Assembly (NCBI GenBank): GCA_022779465.1
Contig: JALFTB010000020.1
Coordinates: 16,619 to 80,618, forward strand
Direction of reading: 5' to 3'
Length of the DNA stretch: 64,000 nt
Source: CAG-533 sp022779465
Lineage (GTDB): Bacteria > Bacillota_I > Bacilli_A > RF39 > UBA660
Shown: positions 1 through 10,009 of the stretch, piece after piece
Layout of the letters: each line of letters opens with the position of its first letter
Position numbering within the stretch: the stretch's first letter is position 1
Notes under the pieces: generated by a model
What the model was told of the DNA's origin: nothing
What the model saw: the letters and a program-made list of their open reading frames with translations, nothing else
Databases searched by the model: none
Position numbers and translations under genes: made by a program

Positions 1-75
1 TTAACAAATTTAGAAAAAAAGTCTGTTTTTAATAATATTTAGTTATATTTTAAAATTTATAAGTAGGAGCGTATT

Positions 76-1221
76 ATGAGAAATGTCAATCTTGAAAAGC
101 CTATTAGGGTAGCTGAGGTAATTGGAAAGTACAAAGGTGGAGGAGTTGAGTCTTTTACCATAAATTATTATAAAAATGTTGATAGAACTAAAGTACAATT
201 TGATTTTATTTTTGATAGTGATTCAAAAGACATTCCTATAGATGAAATTGAAAAACTTGGTGGTAAAGTAATTTTAATACCTCCATATCAACATCCTTTT
301 AAATATCACAAGGAATTAAAGGAAGTATTAAGAACGGGCAATTATAAAATAGTTCATTCACATATTAATACGTTATCTGTCTTCAGCTTATATGCAGCAA
401 AAAAAGCGGGAGTTCCTATTAGAATTGCTCATAGTCATGCTACTACAAACAAGAAGGAATTTATAAGAAATCTAGTTAAATTACTATTACGTCCATTCAA
501 TAAAATGCTAGCAACTAACTATGCTTGTTGTTCAGAATCTGCGGGAAGATGGATGTTTGGTAATAAGAATTATGATGAAAAAAAAGTAGTTAAAATTAAC
601 AACGCTATAGAAGTGGATAAATTTATTTATAATAAAAAAATAAGAGATGAATATAGAAAAAAAATAGGAATTAAGGAAAACCAAATTGTGATAGGGCATG
701 TAGGTAGAATGGTAAAAACAAAGAACCAATCATTTCTAATTAATGTGTTTTTTAAAATATGTTCAAATAAAGATGCAATTCTATTGTTAATTGGACAGGG
801 TCCGTTAGAAGTAAAACTTAAACAACAAGTTGAATCATTAGGAATTAAGGAAAGAGTAATTTTTTTAGGTCAGAAAAATGATATTTATAATTGGTATCAG
901 ACTTTTGATGCTTTCGTTTTACCTAGCCTATATGAGGGCTTTGGAATGGCTTTATTAGAAGCACAAGTTTCAAATCTTCCTTGTATTGCATCTTTAGATG
1001 TACCCAATGAATCTAAATTAATTGATGATTTTAAGTTTTTGTCTTTAAACGATAGTTATGAAACATGGTCTAATTCGATTTTAAAACTTGTTGAGAACAA
1101 CGAGAGAAAATCAAATAAAGAAATAATAGTAGAAAAAGGATATGACATTTCAAATGAATCCAAAAAGTTAACAGATTATTACATAAACTTAATTGAGGAG
1201 GAGTATCATGCCGACAATTAG
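76..1221 (+). CDS. GT4-family glycosyltransferase (capsule operon gene 1)
   Basis: A 381-residue GT-B fold glycosyltransferase, probably adding a sugar to the lipid-linked capsule repeat unit at the inner face of the membrane. The N-terminal half has the acceptor-domain Gly-rich loop (KYKGGGVES, residues 15-23). The C-terminal donor half has the family signature EGFGMALLEA near residues 287-296, which contacts the nucleotide sugar. An AGGAG site lies nine bases before the ATG. It opens the operon running to 9786 and overlaps the next gene by 14 bases. The sugar cannot be read from sequence. No signal peptide or membrane segment is seen. Confidence 0.88.
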   Translation: MRNVNLEKPIRVAEVIGKYKGGGVESFTINYYKNVDRTKVQFDFIFDSDSKDIPIDEIEKLGGKVILIPPYQHPFKYHKELKEVLRTGNYKIVHSHINTLSVFSLYAAKKAGVPIRIAHSHATTNKKEFIRNLVKLLLRPFNKMLATNYACCSESAGRWMFGNKNYDEKKVVKINNAIEVDKFIYNKKIRDEYRKKIGIKENQIVIGHVGRMVKTKNQSFLINVFFKICSNKDAILLLIGQGPLEVKLKQQVESLGIKERVIFLGQKNDIYNWYQTFDAFVLPSLYEGFGMALLEAQVSNLPCIASLDVPNESKLIDDFKFLSLNDSYETWSNSILKLVENNERKSNKEIIVEKGYDISNESKKLTDYYINLIEEEYHADN

Positions 1222-2017
1222 TGTGTTAATGGGAGTATACAATACAAAGAATAAGGAATATTTGGAAAAATCTTTAAAATCAATATTAAATCAAACATAT
1301 TCTGATTTTGAATTAATTATATGTGATGATGGCTCAACTAATGATTGTATTAAGTGGGCAAAAGAAATAGTTAACAATGACAAAAGAGTAGTATTTATAA
1401 AGAATAAATCAAATAGAGGATTAGCATATACATTGAATCATTGCTTAGAGGTTGCAAAAGGAAAATATATAGCAAGGATGGACGATGATGATATTTCGCA
1501 TCTAGATAGATTCGAAAAACAAATGAAGTATCTAAAAGAAAACAATGTTGATTTGGTATCTAATAACATTAATGTTTTCGATGAGAATGGTATTTATAAT
1601 ACTTTGAAATATCCTGAACACATTACAAAAAAAGACTTCTTATTTAATAGCCCAATTGTTCATCCATCTATAATGGCAAAGAAGACTGCTTTTATAAGTG
1701 TAAATGGATATCGAGATATTAAAAAAACTGTGAGAGTAGAAGATTATGATATCTTTATGCGAATGTTTGCATCTGGAATTAAAATGGATGTTATTCAAGA
1801 AACATTACTAGATTATAGAGATGATAGAGAAAATACTAAAAGAAGAAAAAAATACAAATATAGAATAAATGAGTTTAAGGTAAGAATTGATGGGTATAGA
1901 CGTCTGAAACTAATGCCAATTGGTATATTGTATTCTTTTAAACCTTTAATTTTAGGTATTTTACCAATTAGCATAATAACTTGGATTAAAAAGAAAAGAA
2001 ATGGAGGAATAAAATGA
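1208..2017 (+). CDS. GT2-family glycosyltransferase
   Basis: A 269-residue GT-A fold glycosyltransferase of family 2. It begins MPTISVLMGVYNTKN, typical of the family, followed by CDDGST and the metal-binding MDDDD motif near residue 95. The ATG at 1208 is preferred over the upstream in-frame TTG at 1193 because GAGGAGGAG sits just before it and the protein then starts at the conserved beta strand. The gene lies inside the end of the first glycosyltransferase and shares ATGA with the polymerase gene, so translation is probably coupled. The role is inner-face assembly of the polysaccharide repeat unit; donor and acceptor are unknown. Confidence 0.88.
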   Translation: MPTISVLMGVYNTKNKEYLEKSLKSILNQTYSDFELIICDDGSTNDCIKWAKEIVNNDKRVVFIKNKSNRGLAYTLNHCLEVAKGKYIARMDDDDISHLDRFEKQMKYLKENNVDLVSNNINVFDENGIYNTLKYPEHITKKDFLFNSPIVHPSIMAKKTAFISVNGYRDIKKTVRVEDYDIFMRMFASGIKMDVIQETLLDYRDDRENTKRRKKYKYRINEFKVRIDGYRRLKLMPIGILYSFKPLILGILPISIITWIKKKRNGGIK

Positions 2018-3408
2018 GGGTTGAGTTAAGAAAGTTTATTTTTGTTTTTATTTATATTATTATTTTTGCAATTTCATTTCTGTTTCTTCCTAAGATTGAA
2101 ACATTTAGAAACATGTCAATTGCTGGAACTATTATCATAACTATTTTATTAATTCTCAATTTTTTATATACAAAAAAAATATTAACACCTATAAATATAA
2201 TTTTTGTTTGTTTTATTCTCTTTCAATATGGATTACCATTTTTATATGCAATAGATTCAAACTATAGTAATTGGTATCTTCAACAGATGTCTACTAGTTC
2301 TTTAGTGAATAACAATTTCTTTTCTATAATTTGTATAGAAGCATTCGCTTTTGGATTAATAATGGCAAAAAAGAGGCAAAAAGAAGTAGAAGTTAAAAAT
2401 AACTTTTTATCTGACAGTAATAGTAAAATGATTTTTTCATTTTCAAAATTGTTGTTAATAATAACTGGTATAATAGCAATACCATTAGGATTGTACGTTT
2501 CATATTTGGGTATAATTCATGGATATAATTATGTCAAAATGGATTCGATGCATATTTATAATGGTATAACTAGATTTGCCCAAGAATTCTATGTTGCTGC
2601 CAATATACTATGTATTGTGTTTAGTAATAATAAACAGTCTAAAAGAAATTATATGATTCTAGCACTTATTTATTCTGTAATATTAATTTTATCGGGGGCT
2701 AGAACAACTTCATTGGCAATTATACTTGTTTTGGTGTTTGTTAAGAGTGAAGATGATATAAAAAATAAAGCTAAAAGGACAATTTTTATTGCTTTAGGAA
2801 TTGCTTTGTTAGCTTTTGTCGGCTACGCTGTAGCACAGCAACGATTTAGTGGTAGTATTAGTAACCATTCTATTACAAAAGTAACAGAATCAGTAATTGA
2901 AGAAATGGGGTTTAACTTCACAACAATTAATTTTGTAGAATCATTTGTTCCATCAAATAATAATTACCAGTATGGAATGACTTATATTAAATCACTTCTT
3001 TGTTTAATTCCAAAGACTTTAGATCCAACAAACACAATCGAAAATATAAACAAGACTTTACCCGAAATTGAACTTTCTAATTGGCTTGCATCAAAATATG
3101 GAAATCTTTATAGTTTTGGTGTTGGGTATTCGGTTATTGCAGAAGCTTACTATAATTTTGGATTATGGGGTTTTATAAGTGTTTTCATTCAAGGATTAAT
3201 AATTGGCAAAATAATGAGTAATTCAGATGAAAAAAACAAAACAAAATTTCAAAAATACATTGAATACATCCTATTATTTGCATTATTAACATATCCAAGA
3301 AGATCGTTTTTAACATTACTAAAATCTATAGAATATTATATTGTATTTATAATTTTGGCGATATTCTTATTATCTCAAAGAAATCGTAAAATTAGGGGGA
3401 ATGAATAA
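2014..3408 (+). CDS. Wzy-like oligosaccharide repeat-unit polymerase
   Basis: A 464-residue integral membrane protein with about ten to twelve hydrophobic segments and a large hydrophilic loop in the second half (about residues 280-370). This is the layout of O-antigen/capsule polymerases, which join flipped repeat units on the outer face of the membrane. These proteins have little sequence conservation, so the call rests on topology and on position between glycosyltransferases and a Wzx flippase. The start overlaps the previous stop by four bases (ATGA), with GGAGG upstream. No other polymerase candidate is in the cluster. Confidence 0.75.
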   Translation: MRVELRKFIFVFIYIIIFAISFLFLPKIETFRNMSIAGTIIITILLILNFLYTKKILTPINIIFVCFILFQYGLPFLYAIDSNYSNWYLQQMSTSSLVNNNFFSIICIEAFAFGLIMAKKRQKEVEVKNNFLSDSNSKMIFSFSKLLLIITGIIAIPLGLYVSYLGIIHGYNYVKMDSMHIYNGITRFAQEFYVAANILCIVFSNNKQSKRNYMILALIYSVILILSGARTTSLAIILVLVFVKSEDDIKNKAKRTIFIALGIALLAFVGYAVAQQRFSGSISNHSITKVTESVIEEMGFNFTTINFVESFVPSNNNYQYGMTYIKSLLCLIPKTLDPTNTIENINKTLPEIELSNWLASKYGNLYSFGVGYSVIAEAYYNFGLWGFISVFIQGLIIGKIMSNSDEKNKTKFQKYIEYILLFALLTYPRRSFLTLLKSIEYYIVFIILAIFLLSQRNRKIRGNE

Positions 3409-4592
3409 TGAAGATAATTGTAACTTGCCATAGTTATTATCCTAATCATGACGGAGTTCAATTTGTTACTCAATATCTTTGTGAAGGTTTGACTAAAAAA
3501 GGTCATGAAGTAACCGTTGTAACAAATTATTATGAAAATAGAAATATGGTAAAAGAAGAAGAATGTAATGGGGTTAAAATTATAAGAATCGATGCAAAGA
3601 CTAAGCATACAATTCATCATGGAGACAAAAAAGGATATATTCAGCTTATAAAAAACTTATCTAAACAAAATGATTTTATGATTAATGTTTGTACTCAATG
3701 TGCTACTACAGATTGGTTGTTGAAGGAATTAGACGACATCAACATTCCTAAAATACTATATCTACATTCAATTTGGGATTTTAAATATAAGAAAGATAAT
3801 TTTTCATCACTTAAAACATTATTATCAAAGTTATGGGGAAATATGAGGTGGAAGTTTTATTACGAAAAAAATGGAAAATATTTCAGAAAATATAAATACG
3901 TAACACAACTTCATGCAATGGACTATACAACATTATTTTTTGAAAAAAAATATGGAATTAAAAGTATAATTATTGAAAATGCTGCTGAATCATCATTTTT
4001 TGATGATGATTACAATAAGAAAATTGAGTTGCCAGAAAATTATATTTTAAATGTTTCAAATTATTTAAAAAGAAAAAATCAATTAAAATGTTTAGAATTA
4101 TATTTAAATTCATCTATTCCAGATGATTGGGAGTTAATACTAATTGGGTCACAGAAAAATGCTTATTCAGATTTGATAGAGAAAAAATATAATGAATATA
4201 AGGAAAAAAATCCGGGTTGCAAAAAAAAGGTTCAAATTCTTTATGGTATCCCAAGAGAAAATATATCGACGTATGTAAAGAAATCTAAAATATATATGAT
4301 GACTAGTAAATGGGAAGCGTTTCCTATTTCGTTAGTTGAATGTATGGCTGCCAATGTGCCTTTTATTTCTAGTGATGTTGGAATAGTAAAATATCTACCT
4401 GGTGGAGTTACTTGCTCATGTGACAAAGATTATTATTTTTGGTTAAATGAATTTACTAGTAATGAATTAAAAAGGAAAGAATATGGTAAATTAGGGAATT
4501 TGGAAGCAATAAATAGATTTTCAATTGAAGAAAAAGTAAATCAATTAGAAAAATTATTAGTTAATGGTTTTGAAGGAGATAAAAATGAGTAA
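3408..4592 (+). CDS. GT4-family glycosyltransferase
   Basis: A 394-residue GT-B glycosyltransferase. It begins MKIIVTCHSYYPNHDGVQFVTQ, the usual N-terminal strand and Gly-containing loop, and carries SKWEAFPISLVECMA near residues 300-314, the donor-binding E-x7-E region. The start codon overlaps the previous stop by one base. It is the third glycosyltransferase of the operon and presumably adds another residue to the lipid-linked repeat unit. The linkage cannot be predicted. Confidence 0.86.
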   Translation: MKIIVTCHSYYPNHDGVQFVTQYLCEGLTKKGHEVTVVTNYYENRNMVKEEECNGVKIIRIDAKTKHTIHHGDKKGYIQLIKNLSKQNDFMINVCTQCATTDWLLKELDDINIPKILYLHSIWDFKYKKDNFSSLKTLLSKLWGNMRWKFYYEKNGKYFRKYKYVTQLHAMDYTTLFFEKKYGIKSIIIENAAESSFFDDDYNKKIELPENYILNVSNYLKRKNQLKCLELYLNSSIPDDWELILIGSQKNAYSDLIEKKYNEYKEKNPGCKKKVQILYGIPRENISTYVKKSKIYMMTSKWEAFPISLVECMAANVPFISSDVGIVKYLPGGVTCSCDKDYYFWLNEFTSNELKRKEYGKLGNLEAINRFSIEEKVNQLEKLLVNGFEGDKNE

Positions 4593-5133
4593 TAAAATAA
4601 AAGAAATATTAAAAAAAGATTATGAAAGAATTTACCCTCAAAATCCAGGCTTTCTAAGACTCCTTAAATTATTAATTACGAATGACATAACATATAAAAG
4701 ATGGAGATATATAAAATATATGAGGCACTGTGATTTATATAGCTATGATTCTTCTTTTATTGAAAAGTTAAAAAAAATGTATTACCAAAGAAAGAAAAAT
4801 AAGTTGGGATTATTATTTGGTTATGAAATCGGATCAAAGAACATTGGGCCAGGATTATGTTTGTATCATAATGGGCCAATAGTGATTCATGGAAATGCAG
4901 TAATAGGAGAAAATTGTTCTCTTCATGGTGATAACTGCATAGGCAATAATGGCCTTAATGATGAGTGCCCAATTATTGGTAAAAATGTTAAAATAGGTGT
5001 TGGGGCTAAGGTAATCGGAAAAGTAAAAATAGCTGACAACGTTACTATAGGTGCAGGGAGCATTGTAGTTTCTGACATAGATAAAGAAGGAGCTACTGTA
5101 GTAGGAGTTCCTGGAAGAATAAAACAAAAATAA
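4585..5133 (+). CDS. Left-handed beta-helix O-acetyltransferase (CysE-like)
   Basis: A 182-residue acyltransferase of the hexapeptide-repeat family. After an N-terminal helical part, residues about 75-175 show the repeating [LIV]-G-x4 pattern (for example IGKNVKIGVGAKVIGKVK), the His of HNGPIVIHG, and the C-terminal VVGVPGRI typical of serine acetyltransferase relatives. In a capsule operon the likely job is O-acetylation of a sugar rather than cysteine synthesis. The ATG at 4585 follows GAAGGAGAT; an upstream in-frame start would lie inside the previous gene without a binding site. Eight bases overlap with the preceding gene. Confidence 0.85.
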   Translation: MSNKIKEILKKDYERIYPQNPGFLRLLKLLITNDITYKRWRYIKYMRHCDLYSYDSSFIEKLKKMYYQRKKNKLGLLFGYEIGSKNIGPGLCLYHNGPIVIHGNAVIGENCSLHGDNCIGNNGLNDECPIIGKNVKIGVGAKVIGKVKIADNVTIGAGSIVVSDIDKEGATVVGVPGRIKQK

Positions 5134-5158
5134 ATAAGTAAAAAAAGGGTGGTTTAGA

Positions 5159-6580
5159 ATGAAAAGTAAATCAAAGAAACTAATATCTAACACAATCTTG
5201 TTTTTTATAGGAAGTATTGGTTCAAAACTTATTCAATTTATATTAGTTCCACTATATACATACACTTTAACTAAAAATGAGTTTGGAACAACAGATTTAG
5301 TATTAACCACAATTAATTTTCTTATTCCATTCTTTTCAATTCAAATATCAGATGGATTATTAAGATATGGCTTGGATAAAAAAGAAAAGCAAGATGACGT
5401 TATTAACAGTTCCTTTAAAATATTAATTTGTGGTTCATTATTATCTATACTACTTACACCATTGTTTTCTTTAAGTGAAATCTTAAAAAATTGGATTTTA
5501 TATTTTTTAGTGATAATGAACTTAAGAATGTATAGGGATTTATTATCAATAGTACTGAAAATAAAAGATATGAATAAATTATTTGCGATTGATAGTATTT
5601 TATACACTTTTGTTTTATGTATTTCTAGTGTCCTTTGTTTGGTAGTCTTCAAACTAGGTATAAGTGGATATTTTATATCTTATATAATTGCAAATATTTT
5701 CTCTATATTTTTTATAATAAAAGTATCAAAAATTAAATTGAAAAAACTTTTTAGAAAAATTGACAAGAAATTGTATAAAAAACTAATTTTATATTCTTTA
5801 CCACTTATAATTAATAGTTTATCTTATTGGATAACAACAGCATTTGATAGATACATGATTAATTGGATTTTAGATAAAGAAAATGTTGCACTGTATGCTG
5901 TTGCAGCTAAAATACCAACAATACTATCAACTTTTACAGGTATTTTTAGTCAAGCTTGGTTGATTTCATCGATAAATGAATATGAAACAGAAAGAGATAA
6001 TAAGTTTTATTCAGAGACTTTTATAAATTATTGCCAAATCTCAATGGTAGTTTGTGCTATTTTAATATTTTTTATAAACCCATTTATGAAAATATATGTA
6101 AGTGGCGAATATTATGAAGCTTGGATTTATTCACCTTTATTAATATTATCAGCTGTTTTTTCTGGAGTATGCTCTTTTTTAAACGGAATATATTATGCAT
6201 ACAAAAAAAATATTTCCACTACCATTACCACTATAGTTGGAGCAATACTAAATATAATATTAAATTTATTGTTAATTCCTAAAATAGGAGTTATGGGAGC
6301 AACAATTGCAACAGTTATTTCTTGGTTTGTAATAATGTTACTAAAATTAAAGCATTTATACAGTTTTATAAAATTAAAAGTACAATATGTACATTTTATT
6401 ATTTCTACTTTATTAATTATATTTGAAATTTTTGCTTTATTTTTAGATAATGTATATGCAAAATATACTATTAATCTTATTTTAACCTTAATAATTGTAA
6501 CATTGAATTATCAAATAATATTAAAACTGGGAGATATTTTAAAAGCAAAGTTAAGAAAGAAAAAGGTGAATCAATCATGA
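5159..6580 (+). CDS. Wzx-type polysaccharide flippase (MATE/MVF superfamily)
   Basis: A 473-residue membrane protein with about twelve to fourteen hydrophobic helices, beginning with a Lys/Ser-rich tail and NTILFFIGSIGSKLIQF, characteristic of polysaccharide biosynthesis proteins of the MOP superfamily. It would move undecaprenyl-linked repeat units across the membrane for the Wzy polymerase. It sits 25 bases after the acetyltransferase gene with GGTGG before the ATG, and its end overlaps the next gene by four bases. Wzx specificity follows the repeat unit and cannot be read. Confidence 0.9.
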   Translation: MKSKSKKLISNTILFFIGSIGSKLIQFILVPLYTYTLTKNEFGTTDLVLTTINFLIPFFSIQISDGLLRYGLDKKEKQDDVINSSFKILICGSLLSILLTPLFSLSEILKNWILYFLVIMNLRMYRDLLSIVLKIKDMNKLFAIDSILYTFVLCISSVLCLVVFKLGISGYFISYIIANIFSIFFIIKVSKIKLKKLFRKIDKKLYKKLILYSLPLIINSLSYWITTAFDRYMINWILDKENVALYAVAAKIPTILSTFTGIFSQAWLISSINEYETERDNKFYSETFINYCQISMVVCAILIFFINPFMKIYVSGEYYEAWIYSPLLILSAVFSGVCSFLNGIYYAYKKNISTTITTIVGAILNIILNLLLIPKIGVMGATIATVISWFVIMLLKLKHLYSFIKLKVQYVHFIISTLLIIFEIFALFLDNVYAKYTINLILTLIIVTLNYQIILKLGDILKAKLRKKKVNQS

Positions 6581-7530
6581 AAAAAATAGTATTCATATGT
6601 CCATATTTTGGCAAATTACCAAAAGAACAAATGGCAATATGGTTAAAAACCTGTGAAAAAAATCCTAAAGTTAATTGGATTGTTATAACGGATGATAAAA
6701 CAAGTTTTAATTATCCCCAAAATGTTAAGGTGATATATACAACCTTTGAAAGTATGAAAAAAGATTTTCAAAAAAAATTTGATTTTGATATTAGCATGAA
6801 TTCTCCATATAAACTTTGTGATTTTAAACCAACTTACGGCTATGTTTTTCAAGATTTAATAAAAGATTATGATTACTGGGGTCATTGTGATTTATCTGAT
6901 AGTATATTTGGAAACATTGAGAAAACATTGAATAAAATTGTTGAACAAGACTATGAAAAAATAGGATTTTTAGGACATCTTACTTTGTATAAAAATAAAA
7001 AAGAGGTTAATGAAAGATTCTTTATGAAATCAAAATCCAACAAATCATTAAATGAAATATTGGGAGTTTCAGATAATATGGCATTTGATGAGACGAATAA
7101 CTATAGCATTAACTTTGTATATTTGGATAATGGATTTAAAATTAAAAGAATCGATGAATTATATTATGACATATCAACACGTTCTTCATCATTTAGAACA
7201 CCATATTGGTCTGATAAATTAAAATGGGAATATTTATTAGAGGATAGATGTATTTTTGAATGGGATAACGGGAATTTATATAAAATTTATTTGAAAAATG
7301 GGAAAATTAAAAAGGAAGAAATTTTATATGTTCATTATCAAAAAAGGAAAATGACTTATGAAATAAATATTGAAAAGAGTAATCATTTTTTGATTGTTCC
7401 AAACAAGTTTATCGAATGTGATAAAGTGGATATAAAAACAATAAAGAAATATACTAGAAATAGTATTATTAATAAAACATTACTTAATATTAGAATTAAT
7501 AAGATAAAAAACAAGTTAAAGGGGAAATAA
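6577..7530 (+). CDS. DUF6625-like capsule-locus protein
   Basis: A 317-residue cytosolic protein starting MKKIVFICPYFGKLP and followed by VNWIVITDD, which matches the DUF6625-type proteins found in capsule clusters. The Rossmann-like N-terminus and a DYWGHCDLSDSIFG stretch near residues 97-110 suggest a GT-A related fold, with HCD in the place of a DxD metal site. A transferase role is inference. It overlaps the flippase gene by four bases and precedes the pyruvyltransferase-family gene by one base, so it belongs to the same transcript. Confidence 0.65.
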   Translation: MKKIVFICPYFGKLPKEQMAIWLKTCEKNPKVNWIVITDDKTSFNYPQNVKVIYTTFESMKKDFQKKFDFDISMNSPYKLCDFKPTYGYVFQDLIKDYDYWGHCDLSDSIFGNIEKTLNKIVEQDYEKIGFLGHLTLYKNKKEVNERFFMKSKSNKSLNEILGVSDNMAFDETNNYSINFVYLDNGFKIKRIDELYYDISTRSSSFRTPYWSDKLKWEYLLEDRCIFEWDNGNLYKIYLKNGKIKKEEILYVHYQKRKMTYEINIEKSNHFLIVPNKFIECDKVDIKTIKKYTRNSIINKTLLNIRINKIKNKLKGK

Positions 7531-7531
7531 G

Positions 7532-8623
7532 ATGAAAGCTGATTTAATTACACTTCATGCAGTTAAAAATTATGGTTCTGTTTTACAAGCATTCGCAACT
7601 CAAGAAATATTTAAAAAACATGGCATAGATATAACAATAATTAACTTTATTAGAGAAGACGTATTGCCAAGTAATATTCTAGAATCAAATGGAGCAAATA
7701 ATATTATAAAAAAAATAGTATTGTATCCATCAATAAAAAAACAAGAAAAAGTTTTTAAAAAATTTTGTAATAATTATTTGAAATTAACTAAAAAACAATA
7801 TACTTATGAAAAAGACTTTAACAATTACGTTTCTGATGCAGACTTCTATATAACAGGTTCTGATCAAGTCTGGAATTCAACATGGAATAAAGGAATAATA
7901 AAACCTCTTTATTTGTCATTTGTTAAGGACAAACCTAAAATAGCTTATGCTGCTAGTTTTGGTAAAGAGGAAGTTACCAATGATGAAGTAAAAGAAACTA
8001 AATCACTAATAAATGATTATTTGAAAATATCTGTGAGAGAAAAAAGTGCAGTTGAATTACTAAAAAAACAATATAACTATACAGATGCTATTCAAGTTTT
8101 GGATCCAACTCTTGCAGTTGATAAAGAGTTTTGGGTAGAACTTGCGAATAAAGGGAAAAAGTATTCTAATTATGTTTTGATTTATCAACTAAATAGAAAT
8201 TCAGAGTTTGATAACTATGCAAAGAAAGTAGCAAAAAAAATGAATTGTAATTTGATTAGAATATGCAGAGGTTATCATCAATTATTGTTACCTGGCAAAG
8301 GGATAGTGGTACCAAATGTTGAAACTTTTGTTTCATTGTTCTTAAATGCAAAAATGGTTATTACGGATTCATTTCATGCATTGTCCTTTTGTACAAATTT
8401 AAATGTTCCTTTTGCATGTTTTTATCCAAATAATTTTAATACTCGGCTAAAAAGCCATTTAGAATTATTTAAATTGTTAGATAGAAGAATTGATAATATA
8501 AATGATTTTAGTATCATTGAAGAAAAGATTGATTGGGATAGTGTTAATAAAATACTTTTTGCTGAAAGAAAGAATAATATTGATTTTATCAAAGATAGTA
8601 TAAAAAAAATAAAAGATAGGTGA
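7532..8623 (+). CDS. Polysaccharide pyruvyl transferase family protein
   Basis: A 363-residue protein of the CsaB/EpsO-like pyruvyltransferase family. Seen features are the N-terminal TLHAVKNYGSVLQAFATQ, the central GSDQVWNSTW near residue 110, and the C-terminal VITDSFHALSFCTNLNVPF around residues 278-296. The family transfers pyruvate from phosphoenolpyruvate as a ketal onto a sugar, giving the polymer negative charge. AGGGGAAATAAG stands before the ATG. Its stop overlaps the ribosome binding site of the next gene, an Fe-S protein that commonly accompanies this family. Confidence 0.87.
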   Translation: MKADLITLHAVKNYGSVLQAFATQEIFKKHGIDITIINFIREDVLPSNILESNGANNIIKKIVLYPSIKKQEKVFKKFCNNYLKLTKKQYTYEKDFNNYVSDADFYITGSDQVWNSTWNKGIIKPLYLSFVKDKPKIAYAASFGKEEVTNDEVKETKSLINDYLKISVREKSAVELLKKQYNYTDAIQVLDPTLAVDKEFWVELANKGKKYSNYVLIYQLNRNSEFDNYAKKVAKKMNCNLIRICRGYHQLLLPGKGIVVPNVETFVSLFLNAKMVITDSFHALSFCTNLNVPFACFYPNNFNTRLKSHLELFKLLDRRIDNINDFSIIEEKIDWDSVNKILFAERKNNIDFIKDSIKKIKDR

Positions 8624-8628
8624 TTCAT

Positions 8629-9786
8629 ATGATTTGTCCAAAGAATAAGTGTACTGGTTGCTTTTGTTGTTATAATATTTGCCCTAAACAAGCAATTCAA
8701 ATGAAGGAAGATGAATATGGAAATGTATATCCTATAATAGATGAGGAAAAGTGTATTCATTGTAATCTATGTAAAAAAACGTGTCCAGCATTAAATAAAG
8801 AAAAATTAGAATTTAGGTATCCTACAAAAGTCTATGCAATGTATTCTAAGGATAAAGAAATAAGAAGTAGAAGTACTTCTGGAGGAATAGCAACTGCAAT
8901 TAGTAAGTTTATTATTCAAAAAGAAGGTATCGTATATGGAGCTGGTAATATTTTCAATAAAGAATCTTTTGAATTTTGCCGAATTGATTCAATTGATGAA
9001 TTATATAAGATTCAAGGATCAAAATATGTACATTGTTATGTAAATGATAAATATAAAAAAGTTAAAGAAGATTTAGAAAACAAAAAAAAGGTTCTTTTTA
9101 TTGGTACCCCTTGTCAAATTGCAGGATTAAAAATGTATTTAAATAAAGATTATAAACTACTTTTAACTATTGATATAATATGTCATGGTGTTCCAAGCCA
9201 GAAACTATTATTTGAGAATTTAAAAGAATCATATAAAATTGATAAAAATGATTTCGATTACATAACATTTAGGGATTCAAATGGATTCCATTTAAAACTT
9301 TACAAATCAATAGAGGATTATAAATCACAAAAAAATTTAAAATCAAGATATGCAAACTTAGATCAATATTATAAAAACTTTTTAAGAGGTAATATATATA
9401 GAGATAATTGCTATGAATGTAGTTATGCAAAGAAAGAAAGAATTTCTGATATAACAATTGGCGATTTTTGGGGATTAAGTAAAGATTCTAGTATAAATGA
9501 TGATATATACAAAGGCATATCATCAGTAATAATTAATACAGAAAAAGGTATGGAACTATTCGATAGCATAAAGCAAATATTTACATATGAGGAAAGAACA
9601 TATGAAGAAGCTTATTCAAACAATGAACAGCTAAACAATCCTATGAAAAGGAAAAAACAATACTATATATATAAAGACAACTATATATCAAATGGAGTTG
9701 TTAAAACTTTTAGAAAAATGTATTTGCCAAAAGATTATATAAAATACAACCCGATAATTTATAACCTTTTTAAGAAAGAAAAATAG
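8629..9786 (+). CDS. Coenzyme F420 hydrogenase/dehydrogenase beta-like Fe-S protein
   Basis: A 385-residue protein with two 4Fe-4S clusters near the N-terminus (CTGCFCCYNICP and CIHCNLCKKTCP), followed by the F420 hydrogenase beta-subunit domains, including STSGGIATAIS, GTPCQIAGLK and GDFWGL. Proteins of this kind in capsule loci of bacteria that lack F420 probably act as flavin/Fe-S oxidoreductases on a sugar or lipid-linked intermediate; the substrate is unknown. The ATG at 8629 is chosen because AGGTGA lies five bases upstream; an in-frame GTG at 8620 lies inside that site. It is the last gene of the operon. Confidence 0.85.
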   Translation: MICPKNKCTGCFCCYNICPKQAIQMKEDEYGNVYPIIDEEKCIHCNLCKKTCPALNKEKLEFRYPTKVYAMYSKDKEIRSRSTSGGIATAISKFIIQKEGIVYGAGNIFNKESFEFCRIDSIDELYKIQGSKYVHCYVNDKYKKVKEDLENKKKVLFIGTPCQIAGLKMYLNKDYKLLLTIDIICHGVPSQKLLFENLKESYKIDKNDFDYITFRDSNGFHLKLYKSIEDYKSQKNLKSRYANLDQYYKNFLRGNIYRDNCYECSYAKKERISDITIGDFWGLSKDSSINDDIYKGISSVIINTEKGMELFDSIKQIFTYEERTYEEAYSNNEQLNNPMKRKKQYYIYKDNYISNGVVKTFRKMYLPKDYIKYNPIIYNLFKKEK

Positions 9787-9920
9787 TTGTATTAATAATT
9801 GAGAATATAAAAACATATTATTAAATATTTGTTTAAATTTTTGTTAAAAAAATTGATATATTTTTCTTTATTGTCAAGATGTATAATATAGTAAAATAGA
9901 ATAATTATATTAAAAAGTTG

Positions 9921-9954
9921 GAAAGTTAATTTAATGTATTGACTTTCTTTTTTT
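9921..9954 (+). terminator. Terminator of the capsule operon
   Basis: A ten-pair inverted repeat (GAAAGTTAAT with ATTGACTTTC, one G-U pair) is followed by a run of seven or more T. It lies 135 bases after the last capsule gene and just before the promoter-like sequence of the chain-length regulator gene, so it separates the two transcripts. Confidence 0.75.
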
Positions 9955-9956
9955 GA

Positions 9957-9985
9957 TTGTATTAAATACATATTTGGGTTATAAT
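9957..9985 (+). promoter_or_regulatory. Candidate promoter for the chain-length/tyrosine-kinase pair
   Basis: TTGTAT (9957-9962) and TATAAT (9980-9985) are 17 bases apart. Transcription would start about 9992, leaving a very short leader before the ATG at 10010. The -35 begins in the T-run of the preceding terminator. Confidence 0.5.
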
Positions 9986-10009
9986 TATAAAGTAGAGGGT
10001 AGTGATACT

